Part shown: positions 8,057-17,792 of the stretch, piece by piece
How positions within the stretch are numbered: the first letter of the stretch is position 1
Layout: each line of letters starts with the position of its first letter
Assembly (NCBI RefSeq): GCF_013184985.2
Contig: NZ_CP063418.1
Span: 2,480,001-2,544,000, forward strand
From: Actinomyces faecalis
GTDB lineage: Bacteria; Actinomycetota; Actinomycetes; Actinomycetales; Actinomycetaceae
Length of the DNA: 64,000 nt
Reading direction: 5' to 3'
The notes under the pieces: model-generated
What the model was told of the DNA's origin: nothing
Seen by the model: the letters and a program-made list of their open reading frames with translations, nothing else
The model's database searches: none
Program-made: the position numbers and the translations under genes

Positions 8057-9592
8057 TCACAGGGCCCGGTAGGTCACGTGGCTGAAGCGGGCGTGGCCGT
8101 CCCCGGCGGCGAAGAGGGCCGGGCGCAGGGAGACGAGGTCGTTGGCGGTGTTGGCGTGGTATCCGGAGCACTCGAGGGTCAGGGGGTAGTGCGCCCACTC
8201 CTCAGCCCCGATCGGGCGGTAGTACATGTCGACGACGTGCTCCCGCTTGACGATCGCCAGGTCGAGGGCGGTGACGGGCTCCTCCAGCCGCTCGTGCCCC
8301 CAGGTGCGGGTGCCGCCGGTCCAGGCCTGAAGCCGGCCGGGGGCGAGCTCAAGGCCGAGGAAGAGACGGTGGTTGAAGAACAGGAGCAGTCCGGCGGTCG
8401 TCGAGCTGCCGTCGACGAGCGAGACGCTGGTCTCGACGCGGTAGGAGCGGTCCGGCGCCCGCAGGGTCATGGGTGAGGAGGTCGACGGGTCGGTGCCCTT
8501 GCCCGCGAGCAGGAGACCGCCGTCAGTCAGGACGGCGCGCTCGGTCTCGTCGGCCCCAGGCTGGTCGAAGGTCCAGCGCCAGCCCCAGGCGAGCCGGGTG
8601 AAGTCGTCGGAGAGCGCAAAGCCGTGAGGGCGCTGCTCCCTGCCGCCGCCGGGCAGCGGCAGGGGCTTGCGCAGGTCGCCGCCTCGGGCAACGGGCCAGC
8701 CGTCATCGGTCCAGTCGACGGGTTCGAGGAGAATCTGGCGGCCCAGGCCCTGGGCGCCGTTCTCGTAGGCGTGGTAGACGACGTACCACTGGCCCCCAGG
8801 GCCCTCGAGGAGGGTGCCGTGCCCGCGCGACCACCAGGGCTGGGCGGGGTCAGTGCAGCGCACGAGCGGGTTGGTCGGCATATTCTCCCAGGGCCCGTCG
8901 ATGCTGCGCGAGCGGGCGACGATAATCATGTGGCTCGTGGCCGGCCCTGCGGTGCCGCCGACGGCGGAGACGAGGTAGTGCCAGCCGTCTCGCACGACGT
9001 GCTTGGGGCCCTCGAGGGAGTAGGCCTCGACGACCCAGTCCTCGGGATAGTGCCAGCCGTCGTAGACGTGCTCGACGGGCCCGGCGGTGGCCAGGCCGTC
9101 ATCACTCAGACGCACCCGATCGACGCCGTTGAGGAAGAGGTAGCGCTGACCGTCCTCGCCGACGGCGTGACCGGGGTCGATGTAGCCACGCAGGCCGAGG
9201 TCAACGGGCCCGTGCCACTCGCCCTCGATATCGTCGGCCCACATGACGGCGATCGTGGGAGCGTCCACCGTGGACCAGGAGGTTGGCATGAAGGGGATGT
9301 ACATGTAGAAGCGGCCCTCGTGCTCCACCAGGTCGGTGGCGAAGACGCTGCCCCAGGGCTCGGGGCAGGCGTGGCCGACGGGCTCCCAGTCAACGAGGTT
9401 GTCGGAGCGCCACAGCACCAGGGCGGGGCTGGACTCGAAGGAGGAGAAGGTGAGGTAGTAGCGCTCCCCCACGCGCAGGACCGTCGGGTCGGGGTAGTCA
9501 CCGCCCATGACGGGGTTGCGGTAGGTACCGTCGCCGAGGTTGGCGCGGCGCTGGTTCTCGATGCTGTGGCCCCAGGCGGGAGTGGTGCTCAT
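8057..9592 (-). CDS. GH43-family glycosidase
   Basis: 511 aa, five-bladed propeller type. The N-terminus has YRNPVMGGDYPDPTVLRVGERYYL, whose PDP aspartate is the GH43 general base position. A WSRGHGTLLEGPGGQWYVVYHAYE segment is typical of blade five. The C-terminal 170 residues look like a concanavalin-type beta-sandwich. No signal peptide. Expected activity is on alpha-L-arabinosyl or beta-xylosyl residues. It ends 89 bp before the GH106-like gene and begins 17 bp after the esterase, so it is part of one operon. Confidence 0.8.
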   Translation of the reverse strand: MSTTPAWGHSIENQRRANLGDGTYRNPVMGGDYPDPTVLRVGERYYLTFSSFESSPALVLWRSDNLVDWEPVGHACPEPWGSVFATDLVEHEGRFYMYIPFMPTSWSTVDAPTIAVMWADDIEGEWHGPVDLGLRGYIDPGHAVGEDGQRYLFLNGVDRVRLSDDGLATAGPVEHVYDGWHYPEDWVVEAYSLEGPKHVVRDGWHYLVSAVGGTAGPATSHMIIVARSRSIDGPWENMPTNPLVRCTDPAQPWWSRGHGTLLEGPGGQWYVVYHAYENGAQGLGRQILLEPVDWTDDGWPVARGGDLRKPLPLPGGGREQRPHGFALSDDFTRLAWGWRWTFDQPGADETERAVLTDGGLLLAGKGTDPSTSSPMTLRAPDRSYRVETSVSLVDGSSTTAGLLLFFNHRLFLGLELAPGRLQAWTGGTRTWGHERLEEPVTALDLAIVKREHVVDMYYRPIGAEEWAHYPLTLECSGYHANTANDLVSLRPALFAAGDGHARFSHVTYRAL

Positions 9593-9609
9593 GGTGATTC
9601 CTCGTGTGC

Positions 9610-10668
9610 TCAGTGGACGACGTCGGTGATGAAGGCGGCGGCGTGCGCGCAGGTGGTCTTGGCGGAGGGCAGCCCGGGGACGGACAGGTGCCCGTGGGTC
9701 TCGCCGGCCACAGTGTGGGTCTCGACGTCGACGCCGGCCTCAGCGAGCTGGGCGGCGAAACGCTCGCCGGAGGCGCGCAGCTCATCGCACTCGCAGTTCT
9801 CGATGTAGGTGCGCGGGTAGCCGGTGAGGTCGTCGGCGTTGCCGGGCATGGCGTAGTCGAGATGCTCGACGTCGGTCATGGCGGGGCCGAGGAGGATCGC
9901 CATGAGCTCGTCGTTGTGCACCCGGCTCGCCTCGGGCCCGGCGTAGAGGAGCGGCGGCAGGGTGTCGAGGACAGCAGTGAGCTCCTCGCTCGGCTCGGTC
10001 AGTGGGTAGTGGAGGAGCGGGTAGATGAGCAGGACCCCCGCGGGGGCGAGGGCGGCGTCGCGCCCGTGGAGGCCGACGGAGGCGGCGAGGCAGGCGCCGG
10101 CAGAGCCTCCGCCGACGACGACGCGCTCAGGGTCGGTGGGCAGGCCGTGGCCGCCGTCGCGCACCCACCGGTAGGCAGCCCAGCAGTCGTCATGGGGCAC
10201 GGGATGGTGCACGCCACCGCCGGCAAGCCGATAGCCGACGCTGATGACGGGTAACCCCGTGGCATCGGCGAGGCGGGCGGCCGTGTGGTCGGCCTCAACC
10301 GTGTCGAGGTCGCCGAAGATGAACGCGCCCCCGTGGATCCACACGACGGCGCCGCGCCGGCCCTCGGCATCGGGCTCGGCCATGCGGTACGGGGTGTAGA
10401 TGCGCACGGGCACCTCGCCGTGGGGTCCGGGGGCGACTTCGTCCCGCCGCTCGACCTCGGGCAGGTCGGTGGGCTCAACGGGCCGGTCGTAGAGGTCGGC
10501 TTGGGCCTGGTGGGCGGCGGTGAAGGCAGGGCCTCGCGGCGGCAGGCCGTTAAGGACGTGGACGCGCTCGGCGTGGACGCCCGCCAGGCGTCCGAGCTTC
10601 TCGGGGGCGTCGTTGAGGACGACGGGAGCGCCGTCACGGGTCGTGCCGTTGATGCGTGCAGTGGGCAT
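9610..10668 (-). CDS. alpha/beta-hydrolase esterase (hormone-sensitive-lipase type)
   Basis: 352 aa. Oxyanion-hole motif HGGAF, nucleophile elbow GGSAG, and late Asp and His regions (ETHGHL near the C-terminus) mark the HSL/acetyl-esterase family. Cytoplasmic. Its place inside a glycosidase operon suggests removal of acetyl, malonyl or similar acyl groups from imported plant glycosides. That substrate is inferred. Start ATG at 10668 after AAGAGAG. Confidence 0.75.
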   Translation of the reverse strand: MPTARINGTTRDGAPVVLNDAPEKLGRLAGVHAERVHVLNGLPPRGPAFTAAHQAQADLYDRPVEPTDLPEVERRDEVAPGPHGEVPVRIYTPYRMAEPDAEGRRGAVVWIHGGAFIFGDLDTVEADHTAARLADATGLPVISVGYRLAGGGVHHPVPHDDCWAAYRWVRDGGHGLPTDPERVVVGGGSAGACLAASVGLHGRDAALAPAGVLLIYPLLHYPLTEPSEELTAVLDTLPPLLYAGPEASRVHNDELMAILLGPAMTDVEHLDYAMPGNADDLTGYPRTYIENCECDELRASGERFAAQLAEAGVDVETHTVAGETHGHLSVPGLPSAKTTCAHAAAFITDVVH

Positions 10669-10698
10669 TGTGGCTCTCTTGTCTGCCGGTAGGGGCGC

Positions 10699-12951
10699 TC
10701 AGGCGGTGACGGTGAGGGTGAGCGGGGTGGCGTCGGGGTCGGCACCGAGGCGGATCTCGAAGTCGCCGGGCTCGACGCGCCAGCCGGAGCCGTCGTCGTC
10801 CCACAGGGCCAGGTGGCGGTGCTCCAGGCGCAGGGTGACCTCGGTGGACTGTCCGGCAGCGAGGCTCACGCGGGCGAAGCCGGCGAGGCGGCGCACGGCG
10901 GGGGCGAGACTGGCGACGACATCGCGGGTGAAGAGGAGGACCACCTCATCGCCGTCACAGTCCCCGGTGTTGGTGACAGTGACGGTGACGTCCACACCCT
11001 CGCCGTCGGACAGCTCAGCGACGGGGACGCTTGAGCGAGACAGGGCGGCACCGGTGTAGCTGAAGCGTGTGTAGCTCAGGCCGTGGCCGAATCGGAAGCG
11101 GGGGCCGAGCTCGAGGTCACGGTACTTGGAGGTGAAGAACTCCTGGAGGTTGGCCGGCCCGTCCAGACCCATGTCAAAGGCCGGCTTGGTCATCTCTCCA
11201 CCGCGCGTGGCCGGGCGGCCAGTGCTCTCGTGGGCGTCATAGGCGGCCGGGAGCTGTCCCACCGACCGGGGGAAGGTCATGGGGAGACGGCCCGAAGGGC
11301 TGACGGCACCGGTGAGGAGGTCAGCGATGACCTCGGGCGCGGTGGTCCCCAGGTGCCAGGTGGCCAGCACCGCGGCAGGCTCCTCGATCCAGTCCTCGGT
11401 CACGAGCGGGCGGCCGCTCACCAGGACCACCACCACCGGCGTACCGGTGGCCACAGCGGCGTGGACAAGGTCCTCCTGGCCTCCAGGTACACGCAGGTCC
11501 GCCCGGGAGGTGGCCTCCCCCGTCAGCTGGCTCGGCTCCTCAAGCACCAGGACGACGACGTCAGCGCCCGCCGCGGCATCGCTGAGCTCCTTAATCTCGT
11601 AGGGCGAGACAGCCAGGGGGTCTCCTCCGCCGAGGACCTTCACCTCGGGCGGCTCAGTGCCTGCGGCCTCGGCGCTGGCCGCCAGGGCGGCCGGCAGCGT
11701 GTCGGCCAGGCTCATCGTCGGCGAGGCCGCGAAGTGCTGGACCCACGCGCCCAGGTGGTCCGTGCTGGTGGCGCCCGGGCCCGCGAGCACGATGCGGCGC
11801 AGTCCCGGGCGCAAGGGCAGGGTGCCGTCATTGGTCAGCAGGACGGGAGCGCGCTCGGCGGCCCGTCGCGCCGCCTCCAGGTGCGCGGCCGTGGGAGCAG
11901 TGATCTCGGCACCGGCGTCCACATAGGGGTTGTCGAAGAGCCCGAGCGCCATCTTGAGGGCGAGGACCCGGCGTACGGCGTCATCGACGCGGGCCACCAG
12001 ATCCGGATCGTCCGGGTCCAGCAGGGCGGGAGCGTCCGGACGCGTGACGGGGTCATAGAGGTGGGCGCCCATCTCGACGTCGAGTCCGGCGAGCAGTGAG
12101 GTGGTGGCGGCTTCTGCGAGGTCGTTGACGATGCCGTGGGGCACGAGGTTCTCGACGCCGCTGGCGTCCCCGACGACGACGCCCGTGAAGCCGAGCCCGT
12201 CCTTGAGCAGGTCAGTAAGCAGGCGGTGGTTGGCGTGGACGGGGCGTCCGTTGATCGTGTTGAAGGAGGCCATGACGGATCCGGCGCCCGCGTCAACGAC
12301 GGCCTCGAAGGGCGGCAGGTAGGTGGCGCGCAGGCGCTGATCGGACATGTCGACGGTGTTGTAGTCACGTCCCCCCTCAGCGGCGCCGTAGCCGATGAAG
12401 TGCTTGGCCGTGGCCACCAGTGTGCCGGGCTCGTCCAGGCGCTCGTGCTGGTAGCCCTCCACCATGGCTACCCCCATGGCACCAGTGAGCAGCGGGTCCT
12501 CCCCGAATCCCTCCGCGACACGCCCCCAGCGCGGGTCCCGGGAGATGTCCACCATGGGCGAGAAGGTCCAGGTCACTCCGCCGGATCGGGCCTCGGCCCC
12601 GCTGACCTGGGCGCAGGTGCGGGCGACCTCGGGGGTGAACGTAGCGGCCATGGCCAGTGACGTGGGGAAGGTGGTGCGTTGGCCGTGAATGACGTCCAGG
12701 CCGATGAGCAGCGGGATGCCGTGCTGGGACTCCTCGACGGCGGCGCGCTGGACGGCGTTGGTCGTGGCAGCGTCGCCTGGCCAGAACAGGGCACCAATGC
12801 CTGACCGGGCCGCCTCCAGGCACTCCTCCTGGCTCATCTTGAAGGTGATCTGGACCTGGTTCAGCTTCTCCTCCCAGGTGAGGGCGGCGAGGATCTCCTC
12901 CACGCGGCTGCGCTGGGAGTCGGTCAGCTGGTCGGAGGGTGAAGGTGGCAC
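10699..12951 (-). CDS. GH3 beta-glucosidase-like glycosidase
   Basis: 750 aa from a GTG start with AGGAG six bases upstream. Standard GH3 order: barrel domain with KHFIGYG and GFTGVVVGDASG, then the alpha/beta sandwich and a C-terminal fibronectin-III-like domain. The nucleophile candidate is D262, in VGDAS where most relatives have VSDW or VSDY. No signal peptide, so a cytoplasmic enzyme for imported beta-glucosides or beta-xylosides. It is the first gene after the transporter and is separated from it by a hairpin at 13004. Confidence 0.85.
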   Translation of the reverse strand: MPPSPSDQLTDSQRSRVEEILAALTWEEKLNQVQITFKMSQEECLEAARSGIGALFWPGDAATTNAVQRAAVEESQHGIPLLIGLDVIHGQRTTFPTSLAMAATFTPEVARTCAQVSGAEARSGGVTWTFSPMVDISRDPRWGRVAEGFGEDPLLTGAMGVAMVEGYQHERLDEPGTLVATAKHFIGYGAAEGGRDYNTVDMSDQRLRATYLPPFEAVVDAGAGSVMASFNTINGRPVHANHRLLTDLLKDGLGFTGVVVGDASGVENLVPHGIVNDLAEAATTSLLAGLDVEMGAHLYDPVTRPDAPALLDPDDPDLVARVDDAVRRVLALKMALGLFDNPYVDAGAEITAPTAAHLEAARRAAERAPVLLTNDGTLPLRPGLRRIVLAGPGATSTDHLGAWVQHFAASPTMSLADTLPAALAASAEAAGTEPPEVKVLGGGDPLAVSPYEIKELSDAAAGADVVVLVLEEPSQLTGEATSRADLRVPGGQEDLVHAAVATGTPVVVVLVSGRPLVTEDWIEEPAAVLATWHLGTTAPEVIADLLTGAVSPSGRLPMTFPRSVGQLPAAYDAHESTGRPATRGGEMTKPAFDMGLDGPANLQEFFTSKYRDLELGPRFRFGHGLSYTRFSYTGAALSRSSVPVAELSDGEGVDVTVTVTNTGDCDGDEVVLLFTRDVVASLAPAVRRLAGFARVSLAAGQSTEVTLRLEHRHLALWDDDGSGWRVEPGDFEIRLGADPDATPLTLTVTA

Positions 12952-13003
12952 GGTGGGCTCCTGAGGGGTGCGGGGGCGGTGCGGAAACGGGAAGGGTACG
13001 GGA

Positions 13004-13042
13004 TGCCGGGCTGAGGGACCTGCCTGTCACCTCAGCCCGGCA
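13004..13042 (-). terminator. hairpin after the GPH transporter gene
   Basis: Perfect 13-bp arms with a 13-nt loop, 16 bp after the transporter stop codon and before the GH3 gene on the same strand. There is no T tract. It probably gives partial termination or mRNA protection between transporter and enzymes. Confidence 0.6.
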
Positions 13043-13058
13043 CGCGGGGGTACGTGAC

Positions 13059-14483
13059 TTAGTCCTGAGTGTGCTCGAGCTGCTCAGCACGGACGGCGCG
13101 TACGGCGTCGAGCTCGGCGGAGACCTCCTCCATGCGCCTGGTGGACAGCTTCCAGAAGAACAGCGGGATGACGGCGACCAGCGCGAAGGCGGCAGGCATG
13201 AGGTTGGCGGCGATATTGATGCCGTTGATGGCCTGTGCCGTCTGCTGCTGGGCGGCGCCGTCGTAGCCGAAGAAGCCCATGATGTACAGGGTGAAGGCGC
13301 CACCGATGGCCGAGGCGATCTTGGTAGCCAGGGAGACTGCGGCGTAGGAGGTGCCGTCAGCGCGGATACCGGTCTTGAGCTCGTAGTAGTCGACGGCGTC
13401 AGGAACCATGGACAGGGCGACCGGGGCCGCGAAACCTGAGGCGCCGTAGCAGAACTGCAGGACGTAGAGCACCGCCATCCCCATCGAGTCACCGACCACG
13501 AAGATCGCCATGAGGAAGACCGCTGACAGGACGAGAGAGGTGACGATCATGGTGCGCTTACCGACCTTGAGCGCAAAGGGAGGGAAGACCAGCTGCCCCA
13601 CCATGTTGCCGATCGAGAAGGCCAGCATGACCGGTGCCATGAGGACCGGGCTTCCCAGCACGTTGACGCAGTAGAAGAACATGACGCCGATGCGCCCGAA
13701 CAGGCCCACGAGGTTGAGCAGGAGGAAGAGGAAGACGATCATGAGCTGACCGTTGGTCACCACGGCCTTGACGGTGTCCAGGAAGCTGACTTTCTTCTGC
13801 TCCGGCGTCAGGGTGATGCGCTCACGCACTGTGAATCCGGTGATGAGGAACATCGGCAGGGCGATGAGGGCATACAGGCTCATCGTGATGATGAAGGAGC
13901 GGGAGTCGTACCCCTTCTCCCCCGCAGCCTGGCCGGCGAAGTAGACCAGCAGCAACGGGGTGCCCACGTTGAGGATGAGCTGGGCGACAGTTGATCCCTG
14001 CGCGCGGATCCAGTTGAGCGTGACACGCTCACCAGAGTCAGTGGTCATGACGCCGGCCAGGGAGCCGTAGGCCATGTTGGCCACGGTGTAGGCGAAGCAG
14101 AGCAGCACGTAGGTCACGCCCGCCCAGACGACCTTCGCGCTGGTGCCGTGGAAAGGCATCCAGAAGGCCAGGACCATGGTGATGGACAGGACCGGAGCAC
14201 CGAAGATGACGTAGGGGCGGAAACGGCCCCAGCGCGAGTTGGTACGTTCGGCGACGTAGCCGAAGGCAAGGTCCTGGACCCCGTCGAGGATACGGGCGAT
14301 CAACAGGATGTTGCCTGCGACGACGGGAGCGATCAGTGCGACGTCGGTGTAGAACGCCAGCAGGTAGGAGCCGACGGTGGTCCAGATGAACTGGGAGCCG
14401 AACTCGGCAAAGGCGAAGGAGACCTTCTCCTTCAGGGGGACCTGGCCACCCTTGCGCGGTGCGGTCACTGACTGGGACGCCAT
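13059..14483 (-). CDS. GPH-family glycoside:cation symporter
   Basis: 474 aa, 12 predicted membrane helices. The N-terminal segment FAEFGSQFIWTTVGSYLLAFYTDV and the loop RTNSRWGRFRPYVIFGAP are hallmarks of the glycoside-pentoside-hexuronide:cation symporter family (MelB/XynB/UidB type). It would import intact glycosides into the cytoplasm, which matches the signal-peptide-free glycosidases downstream. Start ATG at 14483 with AAAGG eight bases upstream. Divergent from the ROK gene at 14686, which probably regulates it. Confidence 0.85.
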   Translation of the reverse strand: MASQSVTAPRKGGQVPLKEKVSFAFAEFGSQFIWTTVGSYLLAFYTDVALIAPVVAGNILLIARILDGVQDLAFGYVAERTNSRWGRFRPYVIFGAPVLSITMVLAFWMPFHGTSAKVVWAGVTYVLLCFAYTVANMAYGSLAGVMTTDSGERVTLNWIRAQGSTVAQLILNVGTPLLLVYFAGQAAGEKGYDSRSFIITMSLYALIALPMFLITGFTVRERITLTPEQKKVSFLDTVKAVVTNGQLMIVFLFLLLNLVGLFGRIGVMFFYCVNVLGSPVLMAPVMLAFSIGNMVGQLVFPPFALKVGKRTMIVTSLVLSAVFLMAIFVVGDSMGMAVLYVLQFCYGASGFAAPVALSMVPDAVDYYELKTGIRADGTSYAAVSLATKIASAIGGAFTLYIMGFFGYDGAAQQQTAQAINGINIAANLMPAAFALVAVIPLFFWKLSTRRMEEVSAELDAVRAVRAEQLEHTQD

Positions 14484-14622
14484 GACAGGCCTTTCTGTGG
14501 TGTGAGAGGCGGGCTGCTGTGCCCGGAACTCCCGAGGGCGGACATCAATGTCACCTGCCCTCGCGGCGTTCTTCCTTCAGTCAACGCACCGTCAGAGTGC
14601 ACAGCAAGCATTCAGGTCGCTA

Positions 14623-14631
14623 CTTTTGCAC
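14623..14631 (+). promoter_or_regulatory. candidate ROK operator (CTTTTGCAC)
   Basis: CTTTTGCAC lies in the divergent transporter/ROK region. The same nine bases occur before the second ROK gene (19404-19412), and CGCAAAAGCG precedes the TIM-barrel gene at 20908. Just downstream TGCAC/GTGCA forms a short inverted repeat. Shared placement before three units of the same locus suggests a common operator. Function is inferred. Confidence 0.4.
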
Positions 14632-14673
14632 GTCAGGTGCATATGGAGTCAGCTTCTTGCCCCACAAGACACG

Positions 14674-14688
14674 TACACTCACAATGTG
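14674..14688 (+). promoter_or_regulatory. leaderless promoter of ROK gene 1
   Basis: TACACT (14674-14679) ends six bases before the GTG at 14686. No Shine-Dalgarno sequence is present. This spacing places the transcription start at the GTG itself, the usual leaderless arrangement in actinobacteria, and decides the start codon. Confidence 0.5.
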
Positions 14689-15996
14689 ACCGCCCACGAG
14701 ACGCCCCCACCCGCCACCACACGCGGCATCTCATTCGTCCATGTCACCCAGCTCGCGGAGATCATCCGCGAGACCCGCCGCTACCCCTCCGGCCTGACCC
14801 GCGCCGACCTCGCCGAGACCCTGACCATGGGGCGCAACGCCGTTGACCGGCGGTTGCAGACCCTGACCGAGATCGGGGTGCTCGTTCCCGCAGGACGCGG
14901 TGTATCCACCGGAGGGCGCGCCCCTCAGATGTGGCGATTCAATCCCGATGTCGCCACCGTCCTGGTTCTCGCCGTGTCCTACCGGCGCTCCACCGCAGCA
15001 CTCATGACACTGGGGGGCACAGTTGTCGAGCGCGCGACCTGGGATGAGGGACTCCTGGACGGGCCCCACACCGTGCTCGCCTCCGCCCAGCACCACCTGG
15101 AGGAGCTACGCCACTGCCGTCCCGACCTTCCCGGTCCCTGGACCGTTGGGGTCTCACTGCCCATCCCCGTCGACTTTCGTGACGGCAGCATCGTCCCCCC
15201 TGTCACCGGGGCGGCTGACGGCGACTCCGACTGGACCGGTTTCCCCATTCGTTCCCGCCTGACCCAGGCACTCGGCCTGAGCGTCTGGGTCGACGACGAG
15301 GTCAATACCCTTGCCTTGGCAGCCTCCACGCGCATCGGCGCTCCGAAGGACCTGCTCTACATCCGCCTCTCCCTGGGACTGGGAATGGGGATCGTCTCCT
15401 CCGAACAGGTCCACCGCGGCGTCGGCGCGGCCTCCGGGGAGATCGCCCACATCCAGATCTCCGGCGCAGGAGGCTCACGGTGCCGCTGCGGCCGGCGCGG
15501 CTGCCTTGAGACCCACGTCTCGGGGGGCGCCATGGAGGCCACTGCCTCCACTGCGCAGGCCCTGCGTTCCTCCCCCTACTTGCGTGAGGTCATGAGTGAG
15601 CGCAACGTCATCCATGATCGCGACGTCTTCCGCGGGGTCGCACAAGGTGACCGAGTGTGCCGTCGTATCGTCACCGAGGCAGCAGACAAGCTTGCCACTG
15701 TGCTCGCCGTCCTCGCCACCACCTACAACCCGGGAGAGGTCATCCTCGGCGGTGACATCGCCATCGCCGGGGACTACGTGCGCACCGTCGTCACCCAGTC
15801 AATGAGCCAGAGGGTCCTACCGGTCACGGCAGCGCGTCTACGCATCCGGATGGGAGGTACTGACGACTCCCTCGTCGGAGCGTGCGCCCTTGCAACCGAG
15901 CGCATCCTCAACCCCCACGTGCTCTACTCCTGGCTGCCCCACGCCACCCCGGTGGGAGTTGAAGCCCTCCTCAAGCACCGCCGCCAAGACGGATGA
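14686..15996 (+). CDS. ROK-family transcriptional regulator (1)
   Basis: 436 aa from the GTG at 14686; the frame stays open further upstream, but only across promoter sequence. N-terminal winged helix (GLTRADLAETLTMGRNAVDRRLQTL), then a ROK sugar-kinase-like domain with VDDEVNTLALA and the zinc motif CRCGRRGCLE. ROK repressors usually sense a sugar or sugar phosphate. Divergently transcribed from the GPH transporter, so it probably controls the transporter and glycosidase operon. Convergent with the GH35-like gene. Confidence 0.85.
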   Translation: MTAHETPPPATTRGISFVHVTQLAEIIRETRRYPSGLTRADLAETLTMGRNAVDRRLQTLTEIGVLVPAGRGVSTGGRAPQMWRFNPDVATVLVLAVSYRRSTAALMTLGGTVVERATWDEGLLDGPHTVLASAQHHLEELRHCRPDLPGPWTVGVSLPIPVDFRDGSIVPPVTGAADGDSDWTGFPIRSRLTQALGLSVWVDDEVNTLALAASTRIGAPKDLLYIRLSLGLGMGIVSSEQVHRGVGAASGEIAHIQISGAGGSRCRCGRRGCLETHVSGGAMEATASTAQALRSSPYLREVMSERNVIHDRDVFRGVAQGDRVCRRIVTEAADKLATVLAVLATTYNPGEVILGGDIAIAGDYVRTVVTQSMSQRVLPVTAARLRIRMGGTDDSLVGACALATERILNPHVLYSWLPHATPVGVEALLKHRRQDG

Positions 15997-16083
15997 CACC
16001 AGCATCGAGCACACGTACAACGCCACACCGCTGAGCCCCTACCCTGCAACAGGATCGCAGGTGCTCCCCATGGGAATCGGGGC

Positions 16084-17739
16084 TCAGGGTAATGGGGCTT
16101 CACCAGGCATGTCACCACGCCGCAGCACCGTGACTCTCACCATCGCCAGCCGGTCCAGGGGCAGTAGGTTCAAGCGCTCGTCACCATTGAGATTGCGGCC
16201 TGGCTGCCACACGCCATCGCGGTAGCATCCCTCGACGGCGTCGTCGATCTCCACCAGCTCGCCCTCCAGCCCCGAGGGCTCCAGCACGAGTCCCTGACCA
16301 ATGACCAGGACCTCATCGGGACCCAGCTCAACCAGCAGACCCATTGCACGCATATCAGGCGGGGAGGGAACCAACGCGCCTTCCGTCGTCTCGTCTCGCA
16401 GGCCTTCAGCCTCCGTGCGCACCTGCACACCTGCGTCCAGGAACATTGCCCGCAGTACGTCCGCCGATCCCCGGGCTGACCAGCGCAGCCCTCCGAGCTC
16501 CACGACCTGGCTCTGTCCTGGCTCAAGGAGCACCGGACGGATCCGCCCCTCACGCTGGGCGGTCACAATGATCCTCTCCGCCCCAGCCAGCAGGTGATAC
16601 AGATCCGCCACCTGACCGTCATGACGCACGTCGTCAACGCCAAAGACATTGACGCCAATCGCACCGCATCCCACAGCCCACACAAGGTTACCCACCGCCA
16701 GGCGGCTCTCGGGCAGCAGAAGGGGGTTGTCCAGACGTCGGTACGGCGCGACAGCCGAACGGACGTCGTCCGTATAGACGTCCGGGGCCACCAGCGCCAG
16801 GCTCGGAGCAGCCGCCTTCCACACGTCAATGACGCCCGACGCCGGCCCACCCGAGGGGTACTGCCCCGGGTGCTCCTGTCCGGGCTGCGGACCAAGCCAC
16901 GCGTTGGCGTAGTACGTCACCGGCAGCACCCGGGCGGCCGCGGCAGCCAGCTCCTCACAGTACGAGGCGAATCCCCAGGCCATGAAGGCCTCGTCCGTGT
17001 ACTCGCCCTCCCCGAAGACCTCAGTCCAGGAGCCTGAACGACGGCGCCCCCGGTCAACCCAGGCGTCCAGGAGTGCGCCGCTATGGTCCTCATTGCCCTC
17101 GTGGGCGGCCAGGTAGTCCACCAGGTCGCTCGGCACCGGCGCCTGCCAGGCGGCACGGGCCGGCACGCTGCCATCACGCGATCCGCCCAACAGACCGGTC
17201 TCGTTCTCCACCTGGACCATCACCAGCGGGCCACCGTCGTCGGCAGCCGCACCGCATGAGGACAGGTGCGCCGCCAGAGCCTCGAAGGCAGCGCGGTCAG
17301 CCGCCCGCAGCCGCGGCGAGAACACTGAGAGCACCGGTGTCCCCGGCCGGGCAAAAGCCGAGTCGCCCCGAGCGCCAACCGGCTCAGCGCGCACAAACCT
17401 CGTGCAGTCCGCGCGCACCCACCGTGGTGCATAGGTGGAGGCAGCGTTCTTGAACGCCCCAAACCACAGCAGGGTCAGAGCCAGTCCCCGTTCCGCCGCC
17501 ATCTCGACCAGGGCAGTGACGCCGTCGAAGACGAAACACCCCTCCTCCGGCTCAACGAGGTGCCAGGACACGGTAGCCGTCACGGCATTGCCTCCCAGGG
17601 CCACCACCGTGTCGAAGACGTCACGAGCGCGCTCCAGGTCCGAGGACGTGGAGTTGTGCAGCTGGCCGCCCAGCAGCAACCGCGGGACCCCCGCCACCTG
17701 AACGTGCTGGATCCCCTGCGCCCCGCGTGACTGCCGCAT
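16084..17739 (-). CDS. GH35/GH42-like glycosidase with DUF5597-type C-terminus
   Basis: 551 aa from the ATG at 17739, which has AAGGAAG at the right distance. An in-frame ATG at 17787, preceded by TAAGGCAG, is an alternative. The N-terminus has LLLGGQLHNSTSSDLERA, with a TATVSWHLVEPEEG barrel strand. The acid/base candidate is in VQVENETG, and PESR probably carries the nucleophile. The C-terminal 180 residues fit the DUF5597-like beta domain of these putative beta-galactosidases. No signal peptide. It follows the beta/alpha deglycosidase-like pair at 17793-19238 on the same strand, so it may free an O-linked galactosyl or similar sugar from the same substrate. Confidence 0.7.
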   Translation of the reverse strand: MRQSRGAQGIQHVQVAGVPRLLLGGQLHNSTSSDLERARDVFDTVVALGGNAVTATVSWHLVEPEEGCFVFDGVTALVEMAAERGLALTLLWFGAFKNAASTYAPRWVRADCTRFVRAEPVGARGDSAFARPGTPVLSVFSPRLRAADRAAFEALAAHLSSCGAAADDGGPLVMVQVENETGLLGGSRDGSVPARAAWQAPVPSDLVDYLAAHEGNEDHSGALLDAWVDRGRRRSGSWTEVFGEGEYTDEAFMAWGFASYCEELAAAAARVLPVTYYANAWLGPQPGQEHPGQYPSGGPASGVIDVWKAAAPSLALVAPDVYTDDVRSAVAPYRRLDNPLLLPESRLAVGNLVWAVGCGAIGVNVFGVDDVRHDGQVADLYHLLAGAERIIVTAQREGRIRPVLLEPGQSQVVELGGLRWSARGSADVLRAMFLDAGVQVRTEAEGLRDETTEGALVPSPPDMRAMGLLVELGPDEVLVIGQGLVLEPSGLEGELVEIDDAVEGCYRDGVWQPGRNLNGDERLNLLPLDRLAMVRVTVLRRGDMPGEAPLP

Positions 17740-17792
17740 CGCCCGTCTTCCTTCGCTGTCCGCCGTGTCCTGACGCCTTGCCCACATCTGCC

